This document shows, in pieces, positions 9,759 to 18,592 of a stretch of DNA of 64,000 bases. The position numbers were made by a program, and so were the translations under genes. The first letter of the stretch is position 1. Every line of letters starts with the position of its first letter. Origin of the DNA: Mycolicibacter icosiumassiliensis. GTDB taxonomy: Bacteria; Actinomycetota; Actinomycetes; Mycobacteriales; Mycobacteriaceae. The notes beneath the pieces were generated by a model. The model was not told the origin of the DNA. It saw only the letters and a list, made by a program, of their open reading frames with translations, and made no database searches. The stretch lies in NCBI RefSeq assembly GCF_900078685.2, contig NZ_LT546166.1, positions 906,286-970,285 of the forward strand, written 5' to 3'.

Positions 9759-10481
9759 ATGACCGGCATGCTCGACGTGCGACGGGCTGATGACCGCGCG
9801 ATCACCCGTGCGCCGTGGCTGAACTCGCGGCATTCGTTCTCGTTCAACGATTACTACGACCCGGACAACACCCATCACGGCTTGCTGCTGGTCAACAACG
9901 ATGACGTCGTCGCGCCGGCCGCCGGCTTTGATACCCACCCCCACCGCGACGCCGAGATCGTCACCTGGGTGCTGTCCGGCGCGTTGCACCATCGCGATTC
10001 GATCGGCAACGCAGGGGTCATTCATCCCGGTCTGGCACAAAGGATGTCGGCGGGCACTGGGATTCTGCATTCGGAGAAGAACGAATCCGACAGTGAGCCA
10101 GTGCATTTCGTGCAGATGTGGATCATGCCAGATGCACCGGGTCGCACTCCCGGCTACCAGCAGCAGGACATCGGTGCCGCACTGGCGGGCGGCGGGCTCA
10201 TCACCGTCGCCTCGGGCAGTGACCCCGACGCCGCGATCAGCATCGGCAATGCGGGTGCCACGCTGTACGCCGCGCGACTGCAGCCGGGAGACAACGTCGT
10301 ACTGCCAGATGCGCCGTATGCCCACCTGTTCGTCGCGGTCGGCCATGTCGATCTGGAGGGTGCCGGCGAATTGGGAACCGGTGACGCGGTCCGCTTCACC
10401 GGCGGCGGCGGTCAACGCCTTACCTCGTCCGCCCAGTCGGAGATCCTGATCTGGGAGATGCACAGCCGACTCGGCGGCTGA
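9759..10481 (+). CDS. Pirin family protein (Rv0181c-like)
   Basis: The product is 240 residues from ATG 9759. It has the bicupin pirin pattern: HSFSFNDYYDPDNTHHG, DTHPHRDAEIVTWVLSG, LAQRMSAGTGILHSE and HFVQMWI, which supply the usual metal-binding His and Glu residues of the N-terminal cupin. Some bacterial pirins have quercetin dioxygenase activity and others bind partner enzymes, so the role here is open. In M. tuberculosis a pirin gene (Rv0181c) lies near Rv0183, so its position is conserved even though the SDR and dehydrogenase lie between. It follows the dehydrogenase by about 50 bases and may be co-transcribed. Confidence 0.87.
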   Translation: MTGMLDVRRADDRAITRAPWLNSRHSFSFNDYYDPDNTHHGLLLVNNDDVVAPAAGFDTHPHRDAEIVTWVLSGALHHRDSIGNAGVIHPGLAQRMSAGTGILHSEKNESDSEPVHFVQMWIMPDAPGRTPGYQQQDIGAALAGGGLITVASGSDPDAAISIGNAGATLYAARLQPGDNVVLPDAPYAHLFVAVGHVDLEGAGELGTGDAVRFTGGGGQRLTSSAQSEILIWEMHSRLGG

Positions 10482-10605
10482 TCACTGACCATAACCAATC
10501 TGCCACCGACGCAGCACAATCCGGTCACGCAGGTTGTTCCTGTGATTTCTGTGGCTACTCTGGGAATTCGGTGTCTCCCCCAGTCCGGAGCCGAAGGGAC
10601 AAACA

Positions 10606-11694
10606 GTGTTGACCCCAGTGGCTTTCGCGCGCCGCCTGGCGGCGGGCTGCGCCGCGGTGCTGCTCTGCGTAACCCTGGCGATCGGCCCGGGCCAGCCGAC
10701 CGCACGTGCCGCCGCCCAAGACCAATTGGCCGCCGCGATCGCGCGGACCCCAGGCTCGTACCTGGTGTACAACTTCGGCGGCGGGCATCCCGCGCCGATG
10801 CTCAACGCCGCCGGCGACTGGTACGAGATGTCCGGCGGTGGGCATCTGGTGGTACTCAAGTCGGCGTCACAGCGCATCGAGCCGCACCTGCTGGTCGACA
10901 GCCATAGCGGCTCTCAGGGCCGCTGCGAACGCGATCCGCGAGCCCGCACCAGCGAAGGACTGATGCAGGCCTCCGAGCTCTATACCCCGCTGCAGGCCTG
11001 GCAGGCACTGGGTCGGCCGACGGTGGCGATCAACGCCAACTTCTTCGACATCCGCGGCCAGCGAGGCGGATCCTGGCGGACCACCAAGTGCAGTTCACCC
11101 CTGGGCGCCTACGTCGACAACACCCGGGGCAACGGCCGGGCCAACGTCGCGGTCACCGGCACCGTCCCCTACGCCGGCAAGCAAGGACTGTCCGGCGGCA
11201 ACGAGCACTGGTCGACGCTGACCACGATGATCCTGCCGACTCGCGGCGCACCATATGTGTTGTGGCCGCGCGGCGGTCGCGACGGTGGCGACTACGACTC
11301 GGCCGGGCCGACGGTCACCGGCCTGGTGGAACGCGGGGACCGGTTCGTCGCGGTGAGCGGACTGGGATTGCTGGCCCCGGGCGTCACCGGGCAACTCAAC
11401 GACGGCGGGCCGAGCGCGGCACGCACCGCCGTGGGCTATTCGCGAGCCAAAGACGAGCTGTACGTATTTCAGGGCGGCCACTACACACCCGACAACATGC
11501 AGGATCTGTTCCGCGGACTGGGCAGCGACCACGCCATACTCCTCGACGGCGGTTCGTCGTCGGCGGTCGTACTGCGCCGCGACGCCGGCGGCATGTGGAC
11601 CGGTGCCGGAGTGCCACGCGGATCCTGTGACACCGCACAGGTGCTGTGCGACGCGCACGAACGCGGGCTGCCCAGCTGGCTCGGATTCAACTAG
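10606..11694 (+). CDS. Secreted NAGPA-type phosphodiester glycosidase family protein
   Basis: The product is 362 residues from GTG 10606, behind AAGGGAC. Residues 1-36 form a signal peptide (ARRLAAGCAAVLLC.., ending ARAAA). The C-terminal half has the NAGPA (phosphodiester glycosidase) signature: INANFFDIRG, QLNDGGPSAARTAVGYS and ILLDGGSSSAVVLRR. The family includes the enzyme that uncovers mannose-6-phosphate and bacterial exopolysaccharide-related proteins. A role in trimming envelope glycan phosphodiesters is possible but unproven. Two Cys pairs (KCSS; SCDTAQVLCDA) suit an exported protein. It is convergent with the mce-associated gene that follows. Confidence 0.8.
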   Translation: MLTPVAFARRLAAGCAAVLLCVTLAIGPGQPTARAAAQDQLAAAIARTPGSYLVYNFGGGHPAPMLNAAGDWYEMSGGGHLVVLKSASQRIEPHLLVDSHSGSQGRCERDPRARTSEGLMQASELYTPLQAWQALGRPTVAINANFFDIRGQRGGSWRTTKCSSPLGAYVDNTRGNGRANVAVTGTVPYAGKQGLSGGNEHWSTLTTMILPTRGAPYVLWPRGGRDGGDYDSAGPTVTGLVERGDRFVAVSGLGLLAPGVTGQLNDGGPSAARTAVGYSRAKDELYVFQGGHYTPDNMQDLFRGLGSDHAILLDGGSSSAVVLRRDAGGMWTGAGVPRGSCDTAQVLCDAHERGLPSWLGFN

Positions 11695-11724
11695 GCGCGC
11701 CAGCCGGGCACGGCGAGCCATCGC

Positions 11725-12348
11725 TTAGGGCATCTCAACCTTGGCGGCCAGCCACCGGCCCTTCACCTTCTCCATGGTGATCACGATGCGGCTGCGGTCG
11801 ATCTGCGCCTGGGGGGCAGTCTTGTTGCTCACCGACTGATCGACGAACAGCAGCACCTCGACCTTGTTCTTGGTGGCGGACTTGACCGCCGAGTCGATGA
11901 CGGTGCCGTGCGCGGATGCCTTGTTGTCGATCAGCAGTTGACGCAGCTGTTCACTGGACGCGCTGTAGACGTCCTTGAATTCGCCGGTGGCTCCGTCGAG
12001 GATTTCGGCGAAGTTCTTGTCGATCGCGGTGGGGTCCACACTGGTGAGCACCAGGGTGTACTTCTGGGCTGCCTCGAGTGCCTCCGCGGCGGCCACCGTG
12101 CGCTGGTGGTGGGCGTAGAGCAGCCAGCCCTCGTAAGTCGCCCCGATCAGGCCCAGCGCCAGGACCGCCGCGGCGATCCAGCGGCGGTTCGGTTTCAGAC
12201 CGCGGATGCGTTCCGTGGGGCTGTCGGCCTCATCGGCGATCTCAACCGGATCCGCGGCGGACTCGGTGGACTCGGTGGCCTCGGTTTCGCCGGCTTCGTC
12301 CGCCGGCTCGACGTGGTCGGCCGCTTGCTCGTCCTCACGGTCCGACAC
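11725..12348 (-). CDS. Mce-associated membrane protein
   Basis: The product is 207 residues from GTG 12348, which has AGAGGT upstream; a longer frame to 12393 is less likely. An acidic cytosolic N-terminus (residues 1-50) is followed by one membrane helix (about 57-77) and an extracytoplasmic domain of about 120 residues ending GRWLAAKVEMP. It is clearly paralogous to the product of 22302-22916: both share GATGEFKD, QLRQLLIDNKA and AHGTV with similar spacing. Such Mas proteins are thought to stabilise Mce complexes. Unlike its paralogue it lies outside the operon, on the opposite strand, 1.3 kb from yrbE. Confidence 0.8.
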   Translation of the reverse strand: MSDREDEQAADHVEPADEAGETEATESTESAADPVEIADEADSPTERIRGLKPNRRWIAAAVLALGLIGATYEGWLLYAHHQRTVAAAEALEAAQKYTLVLTSVDPTAIDKNFAEILDGATGEFKDVYSASSEQLRQLLIDNKASAHGTVIDSAVKSATKNKVEVLLFVDQSVSNKTAPQAQIDRSRIVITMEKVKGRWLAAKVEMP

Positions 12349-12412
12349 CTGAACTACCTCTCGTGGTCCGCTGCTGGGGCCGTTCGGCCGCAACGCCCCC
12401 CGAACCTACCCC

Positions 12413-12430
12413 AACCCGCGCCGGCGGGTT
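12413..12430 (-). terminator. Hairpin after the secreted hypothetical gene
   Basis: AACCCGC and GCGGGTT pair around a GCCG loop one base beyond the stop of the minus-strand gene at 12432. The T run lies on the plus-strand side, so for the minus-strand transcript this is a tail-less hairpin. It lies upstream of the mce-associated gene on the same strand. Confidence 0.5.
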
Positions 12431-12431
12431 T

Positions 12432-13079
12432 TTAGGTGCAGGCCCCGGAATCCCGTAAGGCGTTGGCCCATCCGGCCGCGGAGTCGATGTGGGGGCGCGT
12501 GAACCCTGCCGGCTGCTTTTTGCGCATGCTGTCGGCGACGCGGGACAGCTGGAACAGCACGCCGGTCAGCTGCTCCCCGCCGTAGATCGGCGAGTAGGGG
12601 CCGAAGTTGTCGGGGGTGTTGCGGATGGTCAGCGGCTGTAGCCGTGGCCCCAAGAAGCCGGTCGCTCGGTCGATGTTGGCCAGCACCGCATCAGCCTGCG
12701 GCTGCACGCTCGGGTAGACGTCGTGGTGGTCTGCAAGGTTGCGGTTGACGGCGTTGATCTGTCCCAGCAGTGGGTCGAACTGCGCATTGAACCACTGGCA
12801 CGAATCGGACATGCCGCCGATCATCTCGGGCGTCACTTGATAGGTGAAGGTGCTGTACGGCCAGATGTCCATGCGCGGCGACCAGTCGCTGGGCGCGGGG
12901 GTGAACCCCGGAAGCGCCGGAGGTTGATCCGGGACGGCGAGGGCGGGACCTGGTGCCAGCACTCCGGCGACCGCCATCGCAGCCGCGACTGTGCCAGCGA
13001 TCCGGGTCCACCCTGCCCGCTTCGGCACCTTCCCGATTTCCTTCCACGCGTCGCGCTTGTCCCGGTCGAGTATCGCCAT
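12432..13079 (-). CDS. Secreted protein of unknown function
   Basis: The product is 215 residues from ATG 13079; a longer frame reaching 13154 adds unlikely N-terminal residues. A basic N-terminus with a hydrophobic segment (about 27-47, TVAAAMAVAGVLAPGPALA) ends in an ALA-type signal peptidase site. The mature part is rich in Pro, Tyr and Trp, with SWSPRMDIWPYSTFTYQVTP-like aromatic phrases, two Cys (DSCQWF; SGACT) that could form a disulphide, and a helical middle. I do not recognise the family. It is divergent from the mce operon with a 324-base gap, so a link to that transporter is possible but only by position. Confidence 0.6.
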   Translation of the reverse strand: MAILDRDKRDAWKEIGKVPKRAGWTRIAGTVAAAMAVAGVLAPGPALAVPDQPPALPGFTPAPSDWSPRMDIWPYSTFTYQVTPEMIGGMSDSCQWFNAQFDPLLGQINAVNRNLADHHDVYPSVQPQADAVLANIDRATGFLGPRLQPLTIRNTPDNFGPYSPIYGGEQLTGVLFQLSRVADSMRKKQPAGFTRPHIDSAAGWANALRDSGACT

Positions 13080-13403
13080 CGAAGCCCGCTCGAGGACCCC
13101 AAAACCACGAAAATGCTTGCTACTGGCCGGTAACCCATCCATAACCGGAGTCATGTTGCCTGAAGCACCCTTGGCGGGGCATTGTGTCCGACATCATGTC
13201 CGGATGAAAGGTCGCGGCGAGACCCCATGAGCTCCTCCCCATCGGCAGCCATGCGTATCCTTTCCATCTACCCACCAGTTGGTCCGAGAAGTTCCGAACC
13301 CTACCGCGAAGTAAGAACTCCTGACTATGGTGACCGCCATGGATCATCGGCCGTACCCGCGATCGGCAACCTACGGTGATCTCACGACCACGATCGGCGA
13401 CCG
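13080..13403. promoter_or_regulatory. Divergent promoter region before the first mce operon
   Basis: This 324-base gap separates the minus-strand secreted protein from the plus-strand yrbE gene and must hold both promoters. I see no gene in it. A partial repeat, CCGACAT then ATGTCCGG, lies near 13179-13195 but is imperfect. No KstR-type box is visible. Confidence 0.5.
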
Positions 13404-14258
13404 ATGACCACCCAGGATGATCGCGCTCCGCTCGACGGCGTGGCCGCCATCCAGGACTGGACCGCCGGTTACGTCAACCGCCACCCGCTGGCCTCGCTGA
13501 CCACAGTCGGCGAGCAGTGCGTACTGGCGGTGCGCACCGTGCAGTACTTCTTCTCCGACCTGCTCAGTGGCCGATTCCAATGGGGCGAGTTCGTCCGGCA
13601 GAGCGCCTTCATGGCCAACACCGCTGTGCTGCCGACGGTCCTGGTGGCATTGCCGATCGGAGTCACGCTCTCCATTCAGTTCGCACTGCTGGCCAACCAG
13701 GTCGGCGCCACCTCGCTGGCGGGCGCGGCGGCCGGGCTGGCCGTCATCCGACAGGCCGCCTCGTTGGTGGCAGCCATGCTGATGGCCGCCGCAGTCGGGT
13801 CGGCGATCACCGCGGACCTGGGCTCGCGAACCATGCGCGAGGAGACCGACGCCATGGAGGTGATGGGCGTCTCGGTGATCCGTCGGCTGGTGGTCCCCCG
13901 CTTCGCCGCGGCCATCATGATCGGCGTAGCGCTGACCGGAATCACCTGCTTCGTAGGCTTTTTGGCCAGCTACCTGTTCAACGTGTACTTCCAGAAGGGC
14001 GCGCCCGGCAGCTTCGTGGCCACCTTCTCCTCGTTCGCCACCACCGGCGACATGATCGTCGCGCTGATCAAGGCCGTGGTCTACGGCGCGATCGTCGCGG
14101 TGGTGTCCTGCCAGAAGGGTCTGTCCACCCGCGGTGGTCCGGCCGGCGTGGCGAACTCGGTGAACGCTTCGGTGGTCGAGTCGATCCTTGTGCTGATGAT
14201 CGTCAACGTCGGCATCAGCGAGCTTTACAACGTGCTCTACCCACGGACGGGGCTGTGA
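13404..14258 (+). CDS. YrbE-type permease A of the first mce operon
   Basis: The product is 284 residues of the MlaE/YrbE permease family, the membrane channel subunit of ABC-type lipid importers. It has about five or six membrane helices and the conserved cytosolic loop with DLGSRTMREETDAMEVMGV, followed by RRLVVPR, which contacts the ATPase. The start is ATG 13404. Divergence from the YrbE1A at 36129-36932 is marked, so this operon is not a recent copy of mce1. It is followed after one base by the second permease. The ATPase (MceG/Mkl) is encoded elsewhere, as is normal for mycobacteria. Confidence 0.92.
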   Translation: MTTQDDRAPLDGVAAIQDWTAGYVNRHPLASLTTVGEQCVLAVRTVQYFFSDLLSGRFQWGEFVRQSAFMANTAVLPTVLVALPIGVTLSIQFALLANQVGATSLAGAAAGLAVIRQAASLVAAMLMAAAVGSAITADLGSRTMREETDAMEVMGVSVIRRLVVPRFAAAIMIGVALTGITCFVGFLASYLFNVYFQKGAPGSFVATFSSFATTGDMIVALIKAVVYGAIVAVVSCQKGLSTRGGPAGVANSVNASVVESILVLMIVNVGISELYNVLYPRTGL

Positions 14259-14259
14259 G

Positions 14260-15117
14260 ATGACTGCCTCCACCTATGTCCCGGCGTTCGCGCGCCCGCT
14301 GCTACGCGCCTACCGGATGGTGTCGGCGCCGACCATCCGCTTGGGACACATGCTGGTGTTCTTCGGCCGCGCCGCGGCCGGCGTCCCCACCGTGTTTCGG
14401 CACTACCGCAAGGAGTTTCTGCGGCTACTCTCCGACATCGCCTGGGGCAACGGCTCCATCGTGGTGGGTGGCGGCACCGCCGGGGTGGCCATCGTCCTGG
14501 GCTTCACCGCCGGCGCGCTGGTGGCGATCGAGGGCTACAACTTTCTGAATCTGCTGGGACTGGGGCCGGCCACCGGCATCATCTCCTCACTGGTCAACAC
14601 CCGTGAGCTTGCGCCGATCATGGCCTCAATGGCGTTTGCGATGCAGGCCGGTTGCCGCTTCACCGCGCAGCTCGGCGCCATGCGAATCGCCGAGGAGATC
14701 GACGCCCTCGATTCGATCGCGATCCGGCCCATTCCGTTCCTGGTGACCACGCGACTGCTGGCCGCGACCATCGCGGTAATCCCGTTGTACGTGGCGTGTC
14801 TGGCCATCACCTACCTGACCTGCCAGCTGGTCACCGGCATCATCGGCGGCGGCTCGATCGGCCCGTACATGCATTACTTCACGATGATGCTCAGCGGCAA
14901 AGACATCGTCTACTCCGTGCTCAAGTGCGTCGTGTTCGTGTGGTTGGCCTCCACCGTGCAGTGCTACTACGGCTTCTATGCCTCCGGCGGTCCCGAGGGG
15001 GTCGGCGTCGCCGCGGGCCGGGCCATGCGCGCCAGCATCACGATCGTGATCATGGTCAACATGCTGCTGACCATGGCGCTGTGGAGCATCGACGCCGGCG
15101 CAAGGTTCGGTGGCTGA
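14260..15117 (+). CDS. YrbE-type permease B of the first mce operon
   Basis: The product is 285 residues of the MlaE/YrbE family, paired with the preceding permease to form the membrane part of a lipid importer. Key features are a membrane-embedded core, AQLGAMRIAEEIDALDSIAI with the usual E-E-D coupling loop, and QCYYGFYASGGPEGVG near the C-terminus, which is characteristic of the B subunit. It starts one base after the upstream stop, and its end overlaps the next gene by eight bases, indicating tight translational coupling. Confidence 0.92.
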   Translation: MTASTYVPAFARPLLRAYRMVSAPTIRLGHMLVFFGRAAAGVPTVFRHYRKEFLRLLSDIAWGNGSIVVGGGTAGVAIVLGFTAGALVAIEGYNFLNLLGLGPATGIISSLVNTRELAPIMASMAFAMQAGCRFTAQLGAMRIAEEIDALDSIAIRPIPFLVTTRLLAATIAVIPLYVACLAITYLTCQLVTGIIGGGSIGPYMHYFTMMLSGKDIVYSVLKCVVFVWLASTVQCYYGFYASGGPEGVGVAAGRAMRASITIVIMVNMLLTMALWSIDAGARFGG

Positions 15118-16474
15118 CGTGAGCAATTCGCTAGACACCGACGGCCGCGGACCGTCCGAACAACAGCTGCTGGGCGCGGGGATCGCGGTGTTGCTGGTGA
15201 TCGCGCTGACCACCGCGGCCCTGCTGGCCAAGTCCACCGGCATGCTCAACTCCTACGTGCGGGTGGTCGCCGACCTGATCAACGTCGGCGACGGGCTGCC
15301 CGCCCAGTCCGACGTCAAGTACCACGGGCTGCTGGTCGGCAGCGTCACCGACGTGATCCCGGCCGCCTACGGCAAGCCCAACTACGTCCACATCAACCTC
15401 AAACCCGGCTACGCCAAGGACATCCCGAGCTCGGTGACGGCCCGCGTGGTGCCGTCCAACGTCTTCGCGGTCTCGTCGATTCAACTGGTCGACTCCGGTA
15501 ACGGTGGCCCCACCATCCGCGACGGCAGTCACATCGCCGAGAACGGTGAGCTGTCCACGGTGATCTTCCAGACCACCGTGTCCAAACTGCGCGACATCCT
15601 GGCCGCCACCGGCCGCGGCCGCGAAGACCACAGCCTGGGCATCCTGGCCGCCGTCGGGGCAGCCACCGACAATCGGCGCGTGAAGTTGCTCAACACGGGT
15701 GCGCAGATGTCTCGCCTGCTCGATCAGCTCAACGGCATCGTCGCCACCGAGCCCGGGCCGTCGACGGTCTCGGCCCTGCTCGATGCCACCCACGGCCTGC
15801 AGTCCACCGCTCCCGAACTCGTCGACGCGCTGCACCAGGCCGTCGAACCGATGCGTGCGTTCGCCCAGAAGCGCGCCGAGCTGGCGTCGTTGGTCTCCGG
15901 TGGTCAGCACACCGTGGGGGTGGCCCGCGAAGCCCTTGACAACCACATCGATCAGCTGATCCAGATCACCCACGACCTCACACCCGTCATCGGGGTCCTG
16001 GCCAACAACGCCGACAAGTACGTCCCGATCTTCACCCGGGTCAATCGGCTCTCCGACAAGTTCTTCGACCAGCTCTACGATCCCAAGTTGATCACCAGGA
16101 ACATGCGGGCCAACCTGTCCTTCACGCCGCTGCACACCTACACCCGGGCGGACTGCCCGCAGTACGGCGAGGTCAAGGGACCGAGCTGCTTCACCGCGCC
16201 GATGATCTCGGTACGCCCCGACCTGCCCGAAACACTGCTGCCGCAGAACTACCACTTCCCCGCCGGCCTCGAGCCGCCGGTCGGATCCGCCGCCTTCGGC
16301 GGCAACGTCGGACCGGTCGGCAGCCAGGCCGAGCGCAACCAGCTCGGCCTGATCATCGGGCAACGCGAACCGGCGTCGGTGGCGACACAGTTGCTGCTCG
16401 GCCCGGTCGCGCGGGGCAACTCCGTATCTTGGGCGGCCCCGGCCGCGCCCGCCAACACGGGAGGGCACAAGTGA
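15110..16474 (+). CDS. MceA-type substrate-binding protein, first mce operon
   Basis: The product is 454 residues from GTG 15110, with another in-frame GTG at 15119. One N-terminal membrane helix (about 21-40) is followed by an MCE/MlaD domain (about 45-125, with INVGDGLPAQSDVKYHGLLVG) and a long helical region with Asn/Asp/Leu repeats (about 150-310) of the Mce tunnel type. The C-terminal tail (QYGEVKGPSCF, PVGSAAFGGNVGP) is Pro/Gly-rich. Mce proteins form a hexameric periplasmic conduit for lipids. The substrate of this operon is unknown. It ends in a GTGA overlap with the next gene. Confidence 0.88.
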   Translation: MADVSNSLDTDGRGPSEQQLLGAGIAVLLVIALTTAALLAKSTGMLNSYVRVVADLINVGDGLPAQSDVKYHGLLVGSVTDVIPAAYGKPNYVHINLKPGYAKDIPSSVTARVVPSNVFAVSSIQLVDSGNGGPTIRDGSHIAENGELSTVIFQTTVSKLRDILAATGRGREDHSLGILAAVGAATDNRRVKLLNTGAQMSRLLDQLNGIVATEPGPSTVSALLDATHGLQSTAPELVDALHQAVEPMRAFAQKRAELASLVSGGQHTVGVAREALDNHIDQLIQITHDLTPVIGVLANNADKYVPIFTRVNRLSDKFFDQLYDPKLITRNMRANLSFTPLHTYTRADCPQYGEVKGPSCFTAPMISVRPDLPETLLPQNYHFPAGLEPPVGSAAFGGNVGPVGSQAERNQLGLIIGQREPASVATQLLLGPVARGNSVSWAAPAAPANTGGHK

Positions 16475-17550
16475 GATTCCGCGGAACCCTGATCGGTCTC
16501 TGCCTCTTCATGGTCGTTTCGACGGTGCTGACCTGGCTGGTCTATGCCACGCTGCGCCGCGATGTGGCCGGCGCCACCACGCCGTACGCCGCCATCTTCA
16601 CCGACGTGTACGGCTTGCGCGAGGGCGACGATGTCCGGATGGCCGGCGTTCGGGTGGGCCGGGTGGAGAAGGTCACCCTGGACGGGAAACTGGCGAAAGT
16701 CTCGTTCATCGTGCAAAGCGACCAGAAGCTGTACGGCAACACCGTCGCTTCGGTGACCTACCAGAACATCATCGGCCAGCGTTATCTCGGGCTGTCGCTG
16801 GGCACACTCGGGAGCACTGAACAGCTGCCCCGCGGCAGCGTGATCAGTGTGGAGCACACCGAACCGTCCTTCGACGTCGGTGCCCTGCTCAACGGCTTCA
16901 AACCCTTGATGTCGCTGCTGGACCCCAAGCAGGCCGACGATCTGACCAAGGGCGTGCTGGAGTCACTGTCGGGCGACCAGGCGTCCATCACGGCGCTGGT
17001 GGATCAGTCGTCCACCCTGACGGCGACGCTGGCCGGGCGCGACGAGGTGCTGGGGGACCTCATCACCAGCCTGAACAGGCTCACCGGCACCATAGCCGGA
17101 CAGAACGATCAGCTGGATCACGCCCTGACCCAGGCCCGCCGAGCGGTTGCCGACCTGGACTCACGTCGCCCGGCGTTGCAGTCCTCGGTCGGTTCCCTGG
17201 CCCAGACGACGCGGCAGCTCGCCCGGATCGCCGATGAGGTCTTCCCATCCTTCGAAGAGATGATCAATCGGGAGCCTGGATTTACCAAGCACATGGCCGG
17301 TATCGAACCGCAGCTGGCCTTCACCGGTGCCAACCTGCCGTTGCTGCTCAAGGGTCTGGGCCGGGCATTCGGAGATGGGGCCTACGGCAACGCCTACCTC
17401 TGCGACCTCAACGCCACCGGATTCTTTCCCGGCCTCAACGACGTCACCACGATCATCGTCAACGCCGCGACCCCTGGCAATGCCCGCCCGATAACCCGGG
17501 AGAACCTGGCCTGGCACTCTCCCCGATGCAGGAACACCGTCGATGGATAG
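16471..17550 (+). CDS. MceB-type protein, first mce operon
   Basis: The product is 359 residues. GTG 16471 shares GTGA with the upstream stop; a frame opening at 16429 only reads back into the upstream gene. One membrane helix (about 5-25) leads to an MCE domain (about 33-115, GLREGDDVRMAGVRVGRVEKV, then NIIGQRYLGL) and a helical tail with LFKPLMSLLDPKQ-like phrases. The closing YGNAYLCDLNATGFFPGLN segment is typical of MceB, where a similar YLCD or YICD appears. It is one of six different subunits that are expected to assemble together. Confidence 0.88.
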   Translation: MRFRGTLIGLCLFMVVSTVLTWLVYATLRRDVAGATTPYAAIFTDVYGLREGDDVRMAGVRVGRVEKVTLDGKLAKVSFIVQSDQKLYGNTVASVTYQNIIGQRYLGLSLGTLGSTEQLPRGSVISVEHTEPSFDVGALLNGFKPLMSLLDPKQADDLTKGVLESLSGDQASITALVDQSSTLTATLAGRDEVLGDLITSLNRLTGTIAGQNDQLDHALTQARRAVADLDSRRPALQSSVGSLAQTTRQLARIADEVFPSFEEMINREPGFTKHMAGIEPQLAFTGANLPLLLKGLGRAFGDGAYGNAYLCDLNATGFFPGLNDVTTIIVNAATPGNARPITRENLAWHSPRCRNTVDG

Positions 17551-18592
17551 CGTCAAGAAGTTCTTCCGCGAGTGGCACACTCGGCCGCTGGAGTCCTATA
17601 ACACCACTTGGATGGGGTTCGGGGCATTGGCCGTGGTAGCCGTCGTGGTGGCCGCGGCATTGTTCGTCAAGGTCATCGGTTTCGGCTACACCCGCTACAC
17701 CGCGGAGTTCGCCCAGGCCGCTGCGCTGGCCCCCGGCAACCCGATCATGGTCGCCGGTATCGAGGTGGGCCGGGTGACGAGTATGCGACTCGCCGGGGAC
17801 CACGTGGTGGCCGGCCTGACCGTGCGCAACGACGTCCCGATGGGCAAGGACACCCGGGCCAAGATTCAGGTGATGACGATCCTTGGGTCGCGGTATCTGA
17901 AACTGGAACCCGACGGCCCCGGCTCGCTGCCCGGCAAGCGGATCACCCTCGCCCACACCGAGGTGCCCTACTCCCTCGAGTCGCTGCTCGAGGACGCCAC
18001 CACCACGTTCGACCAGGTTGACTCCGACCAGTTCGGGCAGTCCCTGGCCGTGCTCGGCCAGCAACTGAGCGGACTGCCGCCGGTAGTTCCGCAAGCCATG
18101 GCCAACCTGCACGCGCTGTCGAAGATCACCGCCGATCGACGCGATCAGCTGGGCACCCTGCTCGCCAGCACCCAGCGGGTGGCCAACACCCTGCGCAACC
18201 AGCAGACCAGCCTGGGAAACCTGGTCGATCAAGGCCAGGACTTCCTCGGGGAACTGGTAGCACGGCAGAACACCTTCCACGCGATGCTGGCCGCGTTGAC
18301 CAGCCTGGTGGGCCAACTCAACAACGTCGTGGTCAACGACCGGTCGATGCTCGACGACATGTTGGTCAACCTGCGGGCGCTCTCGGACATGCTCGGCCAA
18401 CACGACGATCTGCTGCGCAGCCTGATCCAGTCGTCGCCGCCGCCGTTGCGAGGGATCACCAACGCCACCGGTTACGGGCCGGGTATCGAGTTCTTCGCCG
18501 GCAACGGCATCGCGGTCGACTCCTGGATGTGCGCTATCAGCGGCCGCGCCAAGCAGTTCGGCATGATCGAGTACTTCAAGGACTGCAAATGA
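17543..18592 (+). CDS. MceC-type protein, first mce operon
   Basis: The product is 349 residues from ATG 17543, overlapping the upstream gene by eight bases. A membrane helix (about 25-50) precedes an MCE domain (ALAPGNPIMVAGIEVGRVTSM, then TILGSRYLKLEPDG) and a long Gln/Leu-rich helical region. It ends WMCAISGRAKQFGMIEYFKDCK-like, with two Cys in the tail. It lacks the long Pro-rich tail of Mce1C at 31421-33019, so the two operons differ in their C subunits. The gene ends in an ATGA overlap with mceD. Confidence 0.88.
   Translation: MDSVKKFFREWHTRPLESYNTTWMGFGALAVVAVVVAAALFVKVIGFGYTRYTAEFAQAAALAPGNPIMVAGIEVGRVTSMRLAGDHVVAGLTVRNDVPMGKDTRAKIQVMTILGSRYLKLEPDGPGSLPGKRITLAHTEVPYSLESLLEDATTTFDQVDSDQFGQSLAVLGQQLSGLPPVVPQAMANLHALSKITADRRDQLGTLLASTQRVANTLRNQQTSLGNLVDQGQDFLGELVARQNTFHAMLAALTSLVGQLNNVVVNDRSMLDDMLVNLRALSDMLGQHDDLLRSLIQSSPPPLRGITNATGYGPGIEFFAGNGIAVDSWMCAISGRAKQFGMIEYFKDCK

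Noticed and set aside
13179..13195. CCGACAT/ATGTCCGG repeat as an operator for the first mce operon
   Set aside because: The arms differ in length and match imperfectly, so support is too weak.
15131..16468. Large antisense frame across the mceA gene
   Set aside because: It is a codon-bias shadow of the MCE gene, rich in Arg, Gly and His, with no domain.
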